Assembly (NCBI RefSeq): GCF_026072915.1
Contig: NZ_AP025943.1
Location: 372,001-436,000 of the forward strand
Length of the DNA stretch: 64,000 nucleotides
Reading direction: 5' to 3'
Source of the DNA: Akkermansia biwaensis
Lineage (GTDB): Bacteria; Verrucomicrobiota; Verrucomicrobiia; Verrucomicrobiales; Akkermansiaceae
The notes below the pieces were generated by a model. The model was not told the DNA's origin and ran no database searches. It saw only the letters and a list, made by a program, of their open reading frames with translations. The translations under genes and the position numbers were made by a program. Shown in pieces: positions 1 to 8,202 of this stretch (positions are counted from its first letter, which is position 1; each line of letters begins with the position of its first letter).

Positions 1-1
1 C

Positions 2-403
2 ATTTCCAGGCCGCGCATCGCCCTGGCGGCACTGAACCCCCATGCGGGGGAGCACGGCGCCTTCGGCAACGAGGATGAATCCATCATCTTACCGGCCGTG
101 GAGCGGCTGAAGGAATTATGCCCGGAAGCCCTGTTTGAAGGCCCTTCCGTTCCCGACTGCGTGTACCGGGAGGCGGCGGAAGGGCTTTATGACGCCGTGC
201 TGGCCCCCTACCACGACCAAGGACTGATTCCCCTGAAGCTGGTGGACTTCCACACCGCCGTCAACGTCACGCTGGGCCTTCCGCGCCCCCGCCTGAGCCC
301 GGACCACGGCACCGCCTTCAACCTGGCTGGCACCGGAAAGGCCAGCCCGTCCAGCACCATCCACGCCTTCCAGCTGGCTGTCCGGATGGCCTCGGCGCGC
401 TAA
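2..403 (+). CDS. pdxA: 4-hydroxythreonine-4-phosphate dehydrogenase, C-terminal part
   Basis: Cytoplasmic enzyme of the DXP-dependent pyridoxal 5'-phosphate pathway; it oxidises 4-phosphohydroxy-threonine, which then condenses with deoxyxylulose phosphate (family knowledge). The frame is already open at the window edge, so the N-terminal part lies outside. Visible family motifs are ALNPHAGE, a GP.VPD stretch, the metal/substrate loop YHDQGLIPLK, then NVTLGLPRPR and SPDHGTAFNLAG near the end. The TAA stop overlaps the stop of the convergent gene by two bases. Identification is firm despite truncation. Confidence 0.95.
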   Translation: MSRPRIALAALNPHAGEHGAFGNEDESIILPAVERLKELCPEALFEGPSVPDCVYREAAEGLYDAVLAPYHDQGLIPLKLVDFHTAVNVTLGLPRPRLSPDHGTAFNLAGTGKASPSSTIHAFQLAVRMASAR

Positions 404-1365
404 CGACCGCTTTCCCGGAGCGCCTTTTCCCTCCACAGCCGCGCGATTTTCTCCGGAGTCTCTATCCAGTAATACCGGCTCGTTTCATCGATAATGGGAG
501 TTCCGTCCTCTTCCTCCCTTCTTTCGTCCATCATGAAGAGGGCTGCGACAATCATATCCGCCATGGTATGTTCCAGAAACTCGTGCCCGTGCTCCTGCTT
601 CACGATCCAGGCCCATTGCTCCGGTGTCAGGGAAGGCAACCTGGATAATCGTTCCGCTTCCTCCACTCTCTTGTCCGCATGTTCCCGGATTAATTGAACA
701 CGTCTCTCCCGGCAGGCACGGGTCAATGTTCCGTACAGCAATTCCATGACCCGGCCGTTCAGGCAATATTCCAGCGCCTTTTCCACACAGCCGTTGCAGA
801 TGGGATCATGATCCATATTGTAGAAGAGGGAATTCCCGGGATCCAATTTCCAGGCCACCAGCTTTTCATAGGAATCTCCGTCCGGAGAAGAAGGCAGGGG
901 CAGCGAAGCCCCGGCGATGAAGTCATCCAGGGAATCCACAGCCGCTTTGGATGCCAGCAACAGCCTGCGTAGCGCAGCCATTGCCTTTTCCGCTTCGTGA
1001 TGGGAAATAACCCCTTCTTCTTCCAGTCTGAACAGAGAAACAAGCTTATCCTGTCCATTCTTTCCCTTGTCCGTCAACTCCTTTTTAAAACTCTTCATTT
1101 CAAATTCAGCCATTTGGTACCATTCGTGCGGTGTCGGCGCGCCGGACATGATAGCCTCCCTCCACAGCTTTTCCTGTTTGTCAGCCTCCTTGTTCAACTC
1201 TTCCGTGACTTCCCTGCAAGATGCGGCATCCTTGACCCGGGTGCCGACCATCTCCAGGGCTTTGGAAAATGCGTCGCTTGTCACCACGTCCACCGTCCGG
1301 ACACCTGCCGCCGCATGAATTCCACATACTGCCCAGCACAGAAAAATAATCCGTAAAAAATTCAT
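400..1365 (-). CDS. Secreted protein of unknown function, paralogue of the next gene
   Basis: About 321 residues. I chose the internal ATG because it opens a clear signal peptide (MNFLRIIFLCWAVCGIHAAA); upstream starts give a charged leader with no sense. The mature part is mostly helical and charged, with SPTPHEW-like and RLPSLTPEQWAW segments. It is clearly homologous to the neighbour at 1398-2372 along the full length (shared QEKLWREA, GxPTPxEW, LPSPDGDS, SLTPEQW), so the two are a tandem duplication, 32 bp apart and probably co-transcribed. I do not recognise the family. It is probably periplasmic or surface exposed; the stop overlaps convergent pdxA. Confidence 0.7.
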   Translation of the reverse strand: MNFLRIIFLCWAVCGIHAAAGVRTVDVVTSDAFSKALEMVGTRVKDAASCREVTEELNKEADKQEKLWREAIMSGAPTPHEWYQMAEFEMKSFKKELTDKGKNGQDKLVSLFRLEEEGVISHHEAEKAMAALRRLLLASKAAVDSLDDFIAGASLPLPSSPDGDSYEKLVAWKLDPGNSLFYNMDHDPICNGCVEKALEYCLNGRVMELLYGTLTRACRERRVQLIREHADKRVEEAERLSRLPSLTPEQWAWIVKQEHGHEFLEHTMADMIVAALFMMDERREEEDGTPIIDETSRYYWIETPEKIARLWREKALRESGR

Positions 1366-1397
1366 GGCGGCACAGAATAATGGAACCGCCGGCGGCA

Positions 1398-2372
1398 TCA
1401 ATTCTTTTTTCCTGCCGCAGCTTCCTTCCATACCCGGGTGATTCTATCCGGAACAGACAGCCAGTACCGGAAAGCGGCTTCCCTGCCCTCGGAAAAAGGG
1501 TAGTCCCCGTCTTCTCCCCCCACCTTTTCCCTGGGGCACAGGCACATGATCAGGGAAACGTCCATGTCAAAAGATGCCAGAATCTCATGACTTTGCTCCT
1601 GTTTCCAGAACCAGCACCATTGTTCCGGCGTCAGGGACGGAAGCCTGGAGAGCCTCCGCGCCTCCTCCACCTTGCGGTCCGCATGAAGTCGGATCAATTG
1701 ATTGATTCTTTCCTCTTCGGTCCGGTACAAGACCTCCTCCAGCATTTCCATGGCTCCGTCTCCCCAGCAGCTTTTCAGCATATCCTCTAGGCTCCTGTTA
1801 ACCACGAGATCGGTGTTCATCGCATGAAACAGGGAATTTTCCGGAGATACCTTCCAGGCCAGCAATTTTTCATGGGAATCCCCGTCCGGAGACGGCGGCA
1901 GCGGCAGAGCCGCCCGGTCCATGAAGCTTTCCAGCGAATTTAAAGCCGTTTGGGGAGCCAAAAACAGTTTATCTAGGGCGGAGCGTGCCAGGGCCGAGTC
2001 TTCGTGGGAAATGCTGCCGTTCTCCTCCAAAGCATCCAGCCACAGGGGCAATTTCCAGAGTTCCGCCTTTTTGGCCAGCATCATTTTTTTGAATTTCCGC
2101 GCTTCCGCTTCCGATATTTGAACCCATTCCTGCGGAGTCGGACTTCCGGACATCAGAGCTTCCCTCCACAATTTTTCCTGTCGCCCGGCCTCCGCATTCA
2201 ACTGTTCCGCGGCTTTTCTGCATGAGGCGGAATCCTCGATCTCCGCGGCCGCCATTTCCATAAGACGCTCAGGCCGGTCATCCGTCAGAACGTCCGCCAT
2301 CCGGACGCCTGCGTTCGCACTCCCCCAGCAAAAGGCGCCGCCCAGGAAAAGAATGTGAAACCATTTCATCAT
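1398..2372 (-). CDS. Secreted protein of unknown function, first of a tandem paralogue pair
   Basis: About 324 residues from the first of two adjacent ATGs, which opens the signal peptide MMKWFHILFLGGAFCWGSANA. The longer open frame upstream (to 2516) encodes Cys/Arg-rich nonsense and is not used. It shares colinear motifs with the gene at 400-1365: QEKLWREALMSGSPTPQEW, the LPLPPSPDGDSHEK block and RLSRLPSLTPEQWCW. No enzyme signature is visible. It is the promoter-proximal gene of the pair and diverges from rpsF. Its function cannot be assigned from sequence alone. Confidence 0.7.
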   Translation of the reverse strand: MMKWFHILFLGGAFCWGSANAGVRMADVLTDDRPERLMEMAAAEIEDSASCRKAAEQLNAEAGRQEKLWREALMSGSPTPQEWVQISEAEARKFKKMMLAKKAELWKLPLWLDALEENGSISHEDSALARSALDKLFLAPQTALNSLESFMDRAALPLPPSPDGDSHEKLLAWKVSPENSLFHAMNTDLVVNRSLEDMLKSCWGDGAMEMLEEVLYRTEEERINQLIRLHADRKVEEARRLSRLPSLTPEQWCWFWKQEQSHEILASFDMDVSLIMCLCPREKVGGEDGDYPFSEGREAAFRYWLSVPDRITRVWKEAAAGKKN

Positions 2373-2521
2373 GAAACAATCATGTCTGGCCATGCGGGAA
2401 AAGTCAATTTCCTCTTTCCGCGCGCCTCCGCGGCATTTCATCCCGCAGGGGCAAAATGCAGAAAACGGCCTGTTCCAGAAGACAAGGTAAAAAATAGGCT
2501 TGCTTTCTGAAGGCAATCATT

Positions 2522-2558
2522 GCACCTTATTTGCCCGCAAGGTGCGTACCGTTCGCAC
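2522..2558 (+). promoter_or_regulatory. Candidate rpsF leader with two mutually exclusive hairpins
   Basis: Directly upstream of rpsF, GCACCTT (2522-2528) pairs with AAGGTGC (2539-2545) around a loop containing GCCCGC. Alternatively GTGCG (2542-2546) pairs with CGCAC (2554-2558) around TACCGTT. The two stems compete for the same bases. Many bacteria have an S6:S18-binding leader with an unpaired CCG element ahead of rpsF; CCG is present in both loops here. Autoregulation is therefore plausible but inferred. Confidence 0.4.
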
Positions 2559-2584
2559 GACACATTTCTAATTATCACAAGACC

Positions 2585-2869
2585 ATGAGAAATTACGAAG
2601 CTCTTATCGTATTCAACATGAAGGGTACGGAAACTACAGTTGAAGAACTAATCAATTCCGTAGCCGCCACGATGAAGGAAGAAGGCGCCGACATCACCGC
2701 CACCGAAAACGTAGGCCGCCGTGAATTCGCCTATGAATCCCACCATCTCGCCGCCGGCCAGTACGTGACCTACACCTTCACGGCGGAACCTTCCGCCATC
2801 AAGACCATCCGCGAACGTCTTCGCCTGAATCCCCAGATTCACCTTCAGTACTACAAGCTGATCGGCTAA
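2585..2869 (+). CDS. rpsF: 30S ribosomal protein S6
   Basis: A 94-residue protein of normal bS6 length. It starts MRNYEALIVF, the classic S6 opening, and has the GRREFAYESHHLAAGQYVT core and the INPQIH-like end (LNPQIHLQYYKL). S6 binds 16S rRNA in the small-subunit platform with S18. I chose the ATG at 2585 over upstream TTG options because it gives the family start. Unlike many genomes no ssb or rpsR follows; a strong terminator lies 45 bp downstream, so it looks monocistronic. Confidence 0.96.
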   Translation: MRNYEALIVFNMKGTETTVEELINSVAATMKEEGADITATENVGRREFAYESHHLAAGQYVTYTFTAEPSAIKTIRERLRLNPQIHLQYYKLIG

Positions 2870-2914
2870 ATCCGGTCCATGCGGACGAAGCATCCGCTCC
2901 TTGCTTTTTTTCCA

Positions 2915-2950
2915 AAAAGAACCGCCTCCACGAAAGGAGGCGGTTCTTTT
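2915..2950. terminator. Bidirectional rho-independent terminator
   Basis: A perfect 15-bp inverted repeat, AAAAGAACCGCCTCC and its complement, around a 6-nt loop. It gives a U-rich tract on both strands. It lies between convergent rpsF and the beta-lactamase-like gene and can serve both. A shorter hairpin with a similar loop (2960-2978) follows. Confidence 0.85.
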
Positions 2951-2984
2951 CTTATGGCTGTCTTCACGAAAGGAAGACGGATTC

Positions 2985-4625
2985 TCAATAAACATTGGCC
3001 GCCTGGGAGGCAATGTCCCGGAGCAGCTTGCGAATGGCGGCAATGGCGGGCATGTCTTCCACGCCGTATGCCCTGGCTATTTTCTCCATATGGGGGAAGC
3101 TGATCCATGTGCTTCCCCTGCCGTCCTCCCATACGGCGATGCGCAGAGGCAGTTCCGTGGCAATGCCGGGATTTCTCAGCATCAGGTTGGTCCCTACCTT
3201 GGGGGAGCCGAAGACGACCACCCGGGAGGGCGGCATTTCCAGCCCCGCTTCCCGTGCATTTTTTCCGTGGTCAATCCTGGCAAAAACGGGAATGGACCGG
3301 GCGGACAGTATCTTTTCAATGCGGTCCATCGTCTCATCCACTCCGAATGTGCTTTCGTAAAGATACAGGGAGTCGTCATCCAGATGGCCGGAACCGAGCT
3401 CGGGGTCCAGGGCGCCGGCAATGCGGCGCGCCAGATTGGTCATGTCCACTCCTTCCCTGTTGGCGGTCAGTGTCACGCACACCAGCTCCGCCGGGTCCGT
3501 GAATCGGCAGATGTAGGAGGAAAATCCCGGAATTCCGCCCTTGATGTCCATCAGCCCCTTGTGGTGCGGGAACTGCCAGCCGGCCATGGCCTGGACTATT
3601 TTTCCATTGTCCAGGCGCACGGGCTTGTAAATCATGTCCCGGTGCTTCTCATCCTTCACCAGGATGGAGCCTGCCAGGCAGACATCCCAGAAGCTGATTT
3701 CCTCCGGCGTGGACCAGATGTCCGCAAAACCGCGCAGGGAGGAACGGGCAGCCGCGGGAACCGGCGTGATCTTCCCGTCCTTCACGGCATATCCGGAGGC
3801 CGTTTCCGCGGGGTTTACGTAGGCTTCGCGCGATTTGAACAGGGTATGCCTGTTGGCGTGTTCGCGCACGTTGTCCTGCTCCACGGCTCCCAGGTCCTTG
3901 CCGAACATGGTATGGTTCAACCCCAGGGGCTGGAACTGGCGCTGCCTGACGAACTCCTCATAGGGCATTCCGGCCACAGCGTCCACAACCATGGAAAGAA
4001 GAAGAAAATTGGTGGCGCTCTGCCGCACGTCCGTTCCGGAGGGGAATTCCAGGTCCCCCAGCCTGACCAGGGACAGAAGCTCCGCCGGATCATAATCCCG
4101 CGCCGCATCATACTGGGGGGACTTCCTGTAATCCGGAATTCCGGAGGTATGCTGCAAAAGCTGGAGAACCGTGACGTTTTTCCATGCTTCCGGAAGGTCC
4201 TTGACAAAACGGGATACCTTGTCCGTGATTTCCATACTGCCCTGCTCCACCAGCTGGAAGGCGGCAATGGCGGCGTACGCCTGGGATATCTCCGCAGCGG
4301 GCCACAGGGTGTTTGTGGAGGCCAGCAGTCCGGTTTCCGCGTCGGACAGGCCGTAACCCACCACGCGGGGAATGTAGGGAGCCTGGACAATGGCGAGCGT
4401 CATGCCGGGGATTTTCTCCTCCTCCATGAAATCGTAGATCAACTGGTCAATGGAGCGGTTCAGGTAGGCCACACGGGAATTTCCGCGTCCCCGGGAGGGG
4501 AGCTGCACGGCAACGGAATCATCTTGGGACATATTCGCAGGATTGTTATTCGCAAGGGCCGGGTATCCCATTGCCATGCACGCGCAGGCAAGGAGCCCCC
4601 ATCCAAAACAGGAAGTATTATTCAT
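2985..4625 (-). CDS. Secreted class C beta-lactamase-fold protein fused to DUF302, probable pseudoenzyme
   Basis: A 546-residue protein with a signal peptide (residues 1-25). Residues about 55-405 have the serine beta-lactamase/D-Ala-D-Ala carboxypeptidase fold (PF00144 type): LQLLQHTSGIPDY at 154-166, FQPLGLNHTMFG at 231-242 and a KGGIPGFSS element at 362-370. Aligning to the family consensus, the SxxK nucleophile motif falls on EISQ (112-115) and the YxN motif on QSA (202-204), so Ser, Lys, Tyr and Asn all appear lost. Residues about 420-522 match DUF302 (ARIDHGKNAREAGLEMPP, VVVFGSPKVGTNLML, LPLRIAVWED). It likely binds rather than hydrolyses its ligand in the periplasm. Fold assignment is confident; loss of activity is inferred. 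Confidence 0.85.
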   Translation of the reverse strand: MNNTSCFGWGLLACACMAMGYPALANNNPANMSQDDSVAVQLPSRGRGNSRVAYLNRSIDQLIYDFMEEEKIPGMTLAIVQAPYIPRVVGYGLSDAETGLLASTNTLWPAAEISQAYAAIAAFQLVEQGSMEITDKVSRFVKDLPEAWKNVTVLQLLQHTSGIPDYRKSPQYDAARDYDPAELLSLVRLGDLEFPSGTDVRQSATNFLLLSMVVDAVAGMPYEEFVRQRQFQPLGLNHTMFGKDLGAVEQDNVREHANRHTLFKSREAYVNPAETASGYAVKDGKITPVPAAARSSLRGFADIWSTPEEISFWDVCLAGSILVKDEKHRDMIYKPVRLDNGKIVQAMAGWQFPHHKGLMDIKGGIPGFSSYICRFTDPAELVCVTLTANREGVDMTNLARRIAGALDPELGSGHLDDDSLYLYESTFGVDETMDRIEKILSARSIPVFARIDHGKNAREAGLEMPPSRVVVFGSPKVGTNLMLRNPGIATELPLRIAVWEDGRGSTWISFPHMEKIARAYGVEDMPAIAAIRKLLRDIASQAANVY

Positions 4626-4739
4626 GGCGCCTCCATATAAGACCAAATTCCTTCCATTACGTTCATCCGGGAACGGCGGCCCCGCGGGAATATCCCCCAC
4701 AACGGACGGATTTTCACCCGCCAAGGCGGGAAAAACGGC

Positions 4740-5348
4740 CTACAGGGAAACAAAGTTTTTCAGCAGCTGCACTCCCAGTTTCTGGCTTTTTTCCGGGTGG
4801 AATTGCGTGGCTACCAGGTTTCCGCGCCTGATGGCGGCGGCAAAACGCACTCCGTAGGTACAGGAAGCGGCAACCAGGGAACTGTCCTCCGGAACGGGAT
4901 AGTAGGAATGCACAAAGTAGAAATAGGGGTCTTCCCCCATGCCCTGCCAGACGGGGTCCGCCGGATGGGACAGGGAAAGGCGGTTCCACCCCATGTGGGG
5001 CACCTTGAGCTCGGATTCCGGGAAACGCACTACGCGGCCCTTGAAGAGGCCCAGTCCGGGCACGCCTTCATCTTCCTCCCCGCTCTCAAAGAGAACCTGG
5101 TAACCCACGCAAATGCCCAGGAAAGGCCTGTCCGCCTCAATCCATTCCCGGATCAAGGGGGCCAGCCCCTGGCCGCGGAGCTTTTCAGCGCAGTCTCCGA
5201 ACGCACCCACGCCCGGCAGCACCAGATGGGTAACGCCCTCCGCATCCTCCGGCGTGCGGACCAGATGGCCGTGCACTCCGGCGGCTTCAAACGTATTCAG
5301 CACACTGCGGAGATTGCCCGCCCCGTAATCAATCACACCGAGTTTCAT
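4740..5348 (-). CDS. hisH: Imidazole glycerol phosphate synthase, glutaminase subunit
   Basis: A 202-residue class I glutamine amidotransferase. HisH hydrolyses glutamine and channels ammonia to HisF in histidine biosynthesis. The sequence starts with the typical LGVIDYGAGNLRSV. The nucleophile Cys80 sits in GICVGYQ, and His184 and Glu186 lie in TQFHPEKS, completing the triad. It follows hisB with a 3-bp gap, so the two are co-transcribed; hisA lies elsewhere (20128-20913) and hisF is not in the window. Confidence 0.97.
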   Translation of the reverse strand: MKLGVIDYGAGNLRSVLNTFEAAGVHGHLVRTPEDAEGVTHLVLPGVGAFGDCAEKLRGQGLAPLIREWIEADRPFLGICVGYQVLFESGEEDEGVPGLGLFKGRVVRFPESELKVPHMGWNRLSLSHPADPVWQGMGEDPYFYFVHSYYPVPEDSSLVAASCTYGVRFAAAIRRGNLVATQFHPEKSQKLGVQLLKNFVSL

Positions 5349-5351
5349 GGC

Positions 5352-5942
5352 TTACAGCATGCCCTTGGTTGACGGAAGGGTTCCGGCGGCCCTGGGATTA
5401 ATGGCGGCGGCCTGCCGCAGAGCATGGGCGATTCCCTTGAAGACCGATTCCGCAATGTGGTGGCCGTCCCTGCCGTAAAGCACTTCCACGTGCAGGTTGC
5501 AGCGCAGGTTGTTCGCCAAGGCGCGGCAGAATTCCTCGCACAGGGTCAGCGGAAAGTTGGGCGCGTCCGGAAGGCCGCCTTCCGGAAGGCGGAATACCAC
5601 GTACGGACGGTTGCTCAGGTCCATGACCACGCGCGTGAGGGTCTCGTCCATGGGAAGATGGGAACAGCCATAGCGCACGATGCCCTTCTTGTCCCCCAGG
5701 GCATTCTTGATGCATTCTCCCAAAACGATGCCTACGTCCTCCACCGTGTGATGGGCGTCCACCTCCAGGTCTCCCCTCGCCTGCAGGGTCAGGTCCATCA
5801 GGGAATGGCGTGCCAGCAAATCCAGCATGTGGTCAAAAAACGCGTGGCCCGTGGCAACGGCGGCGCACCCCGTGCCATCCAGATTCAGTTCCATGCTGAT
5901 GTCCGTTTCACCCGTGACTCGTTTGCAAGAAGCATTCCTCAT
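5352..5942 (-). CDS. hisB: Imidazoleglycerol-phosphate dehydratase
   Basis: A 196-residue monofunctional HisB that removes water from imidazole glycerol phosphate in the histidine pathway. The metal-binding motifs are clear: GHAFFDHMLDLLARHS near residue 35, DAHHTVEDVGIVLG near 65, and HLPMDETLTRV then HIAESVFKGIAHALR in the second half. There is no N-terminal phosphatase domain, unlike the enterobacterial fusion. It is the first gene of the hisB-hisH pair. A terminator for the upstream gene precedes it, implying its own promoter. Confidence 0.97.
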   Translation of the reverse strand: MRNASCKRVTGETDISMELNLDGTGCAAVATGHAFFDHMLDLLARHSLMDLTLQARGDLEVDAHHTVEDVGIVLGECIKNALGDKKGIVRYGCSHLPMDETLTRVVMDLSNRPYVVFRLPEGGLPDAPNFPLTLCEEFCRALANNLRCNLHVEVLYGRDGHHIAESVFKGIAHALRQAAAINPRAAGTLPSTKGML

Positions 5943-6022
5943 GTGCCTCTTCTATACTGAAGAAGCGGCGGAAGAAAGCAGGAAATACCGCATGCGTAAA
6001 GATTTGTGCCCTGCCCCTCCGG

Positions 6023-6060
6023 CAAAAAGCCGCACGGTCCCGGCGAGGAGACCATGCGGC
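6023..6060 (-). terminator. Rho-independent terminator of the gene at 6103-7332
   Basis: An 11-bp stem (6050-6060 with 6029-6039, one G-U pair) with a 10-nt loop, followed on the minus strand by five U residues. It separates the secreted coiled-coil gene from hisB. Confidence 0.8.
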
Positions 6061-6102
6061 GTCACATTCACAGGCCCGCGGGCATTTCCCGCAAGCGGCG
6101 TA

Positions 6103-7332
6103 TTATTTTTTCTTTTTGGCCTTGGCGGCTTCCCGCTCCTGCTGGCGCTTCTTGTCCCGGTCTTCACGGATCTTTCTCGCGGCTTCCGCGCGTTCCGCGC
6201 GTTCACGGGCCCGCTGTTCCTGGAGCCCCACGCGCACCGTTTCCCGCAGTTCCTCATAATATTCCCTGGGAACCTGGGCGGAACGGATGTCCGCCAAAAT
6301 TTCTTCGGCCTCGCCAAATTTTTTCTCGTCGCACAATTCCCAGGCTTTTTTCAGGGCGGCGGAGCCTGCTCCGGTTTCCTTTTCCTGATTTTTCAGGCGT
6401 TCCGCATCCGTAGAGGCCACCAGCTTGATGTCGCGCATGGCTTCCAGGGAACCGGCGGTGGGTTCAAACCATCTGTCCCCCCGTTCCCTGACCTTTTTGC
6501 GATGGGCGCGGTGCACTTCCGTCAACTGGTTTTCGCGTTCCCTGAGGGCAACCTGCTTTTTCTGGAAGGCATCCAGCAGGGCGGTGCGCTGCTCCTGCGT
6601 GAGCTTGGCATTCCCACGGCGCTTTTCCTCCTCCTGGCTCAGCACCTGGCGTTCCCTTTCCAGGGATTTTTCCTTGGCGGCAATCAGCACATCCAGCGTC
6701 CGGTTGACCTGCGCGGAAATTCTCACGGCGTCCGGGTAGGCCTCCGCCAGAGCGGCGGAACCCGGATAGTTTTGCCGCAGGCGGTCATAAACGGCCATGG
6801 CCTGGTAGGGCTTGCGTGCGGTATTCAGCGCCTTGAACCGTTTCAGGAGCTTGCCGGCCTCATGATCGTATTTGGTGCGGACCGTGACTTCCGCCGCTTC
6901 CTTGGCTTCCTGGGCCGCCTTGGCTCCTTCCACCAGTTTTTTCTCCTCCAGCAGGACCACGATCGTGGCCCGGGCCTTCACGGCGGCGTCGTGGACCTCT
7001 CCCTGGGGATTTTTCTTGATCACGGCGTCCAGTTCTTCCAAGGCTGCCTCCAACTCCTTGGTGTTCATGGTTTCCGGCTTGGCATAGTTCTTGTCGATCT
7101 TGGCTGCGGCCAGTTCAGCCGGGGACGCCTTTGTGATGGTTTCAATCAGCTCCCTCTTGATGGTCTTGGATTCCTTGATGCCACCGGACACCACTACCAT
7201 GACGCTGATGGATTCCGGAGTTTCCACCTCTACTGTACAATCCTTGTAAACGGTTCCATCTTTGAGCTTTACTTCATCCGCCACGGACAACGGAACCAGT
7301 GCCGACAATACCAGTAAAAGAGACTTGTTCAT
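6103..7332 (-). CDS. Secreted coiled-coil protein of unknown function
   Basis: About 409 residues from the ATG that opens the signal peptide MNKSLLLVLSALVPLSVAD. The first 60 mature residues resemble a small beta domain (VKLKDGTVYKDCTVEV), as seen in many planctomycete and verrucomicrobial secreted proteins. The rest is strongly charged and predicted helical, with coiled-coil-like runs (KEKSLERERQVLSQEEEKRR) and possible TPR-like helices. It ends in a Lys/Arg-rich tail (EREAAKAKKKK). It is monocistronic, bounded downstream by a good terminator. A periplasmic scaffold role is possible but unsupported. Confidence 0.75.
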   Translation of the reverse strand: MNKSLLLVLSALVPLSVADEVKLKDGTVYKDCTVEVETPESISVMVVVSGGIKESKTIKRELIETITKASPAELAAAKIDKNYAKPETMNTKELEAALEELDAVIKKNPQGEVHDAAVKARATIVVLLEEKKLVEGAKAAQEAKEAAEVTVRTKYDHEAGKLLKRFKALNTARKPYQAMAVYDRLRQNYPGSAALAEAYPDAVRISAQVNRTLDVLIAAKEKSLERERQVLSQEEEKRRGNAKLTQEQRTALLDAFQKKQVALRERENQLTEVHRAHRKKVRERGDRWFEPTAGSLEAMRDIKLVASTDAERLKNQEKETGAGSAALKKAWELCDEKKFGEAEEILADIRSAQVPREYYEELRETVRVGLQEQRARERAERAEAARKIREDRDKKRQQEREAAKAKKKK

Positions 7333-7407
7333 AAATCTGAGGATTTTTTCAAATTGATTTAACGGATACTTATCTTGCACTTTACCAGAAGACGCCGTGT
7401 TTGCGAC

Positions 7408-7443
7408 AAAAAAAAGCCCGGAGCCGTAAAAACGGTTCCGGGC
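7408..7443 (-). terminator. Rho-independent terminator after rplY
   Basis: GCCCGGAACCGT at 7443-7432 (minus) pairs with ACGGCTCCGGGC, a 12-bp stem with one wobble pair and a 4-nt loop. It is followed on the minus strand by a run of eight U residues. It ends the rplY transcript. Confidence 0.9.
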
Positions 7444-7466
7444 TCGGAAATGGGATTGATGACCGC

Positions 7467-8069
7467 TTATTCAGCAGCGGCTTCCGCGGCGGCGGGAGCG
7501 GCTTCTTCAGAAGAAACGCGCGGAGCTTCCACGATGGCCACGATCACGTCGCCGGCCAGTTCCGTGTTCACGCCGGCAGGCAGCTTGAGGTCCGCGATGC
7601 TCAGGCTTTCCCCGATCTTCAGGCCGGAAACGTCAGCCTTGATGGATTCCGGCAGGTCCTTGACCTGGCAGGTGACAGACAGTTCATGAATGGTCTGGTC
7701 AAGCACGCCGCCCAGGGCTACGCCGGCAGGGTCGCCTTCCAGAATCACGGGAACGATGGAGTGGATGACGGTGGAGTCCTTCACAGCCTGGAAGTCAACA
7801 TGCAGGCAGGCATTCGTGATGGGGTTGTGCTGGATTTCCTTGAGGAGAACCTTCACGACCTTGCCGTCGATGTCCAGAGCGACCAGAATATGTTCGGAAA
7901 CGGCGGAAGCCAGCATGCGGGAAAATTCGCGGGCGTCAACCTGGATATTGACATTGTCAAAACCGGGACCGTACACCACGCCGGGAACGAGTCCCTGGCT
8001 GCGAAGTTGCTTCAGATTACCGGAGCCGCAGGCTCTCGCTTCGGCCTTGAGGGAATGGGATGTAGCCAT
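7467..8069 (-). CDS. rplY: 50S ribosomal protein L25, CTC/TL5 type
   Basis: A 200-residue bL25 of the long form: an N-terminal 5S rRNA-binding domain (residues 1-95, with GLVPGVVYGPG) and a C-terminal TL5-type beta domain (VPVILEGDPAGVALGGVLDQ). It ends in an Ala/Glu-rich tail. It follows prs by 133 bp on the same strand. The prs-rplY(ctc) neighbourhood is a common bacterial arrangement, supporting the call. Confidence 0.95.
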   Translation of the reverse strand: MATSHSLKAEARACGSGNLKQLRSQGLVPGVVYGPGFDNVNIQVDAREFSRMLASAVSEHILVALDIDGKVVKVLLKEIQHNPITNACLHVDFQAVKDSTVIHSIVPVILEGDPAGVALGGVLDQTIHELSVTCQVKDLPESIKADVSGLKIGESLSIADLKLPAGVNTELAGDVIVAIVEAPRVSSEEAAPAAAEAAAE

Positions 8070-8202
8070 GTCTTATAGAGGCAATATTGAGTGTTGATTG
8101 ATGATGTTTCCTAATCGGGTTCAGGCAGAGGCCCCGCCGGGATTTCTGAACCCGTGTAAACCGATACTCAGGTCAGGGCGCAGGACTCTGCACTAAAATT
8201 TG

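Noticed and set aside
2901-4640. A 579-codon open frame antisense to the beta-lactamase/DUF302 gene
   Set aside because: It has no recognisable domain and follows from the high-GC codon pattern; the minus-strand gene has a signal peptide and two known domains.
5827-7317. A 496-codon frame antisense to the secreted coiled-coil gene
   Set aside because: Phe/Gly/Leu-rich shadow of Lys/Glu codons; the minus strand has a signal peptide and a proper terminator.
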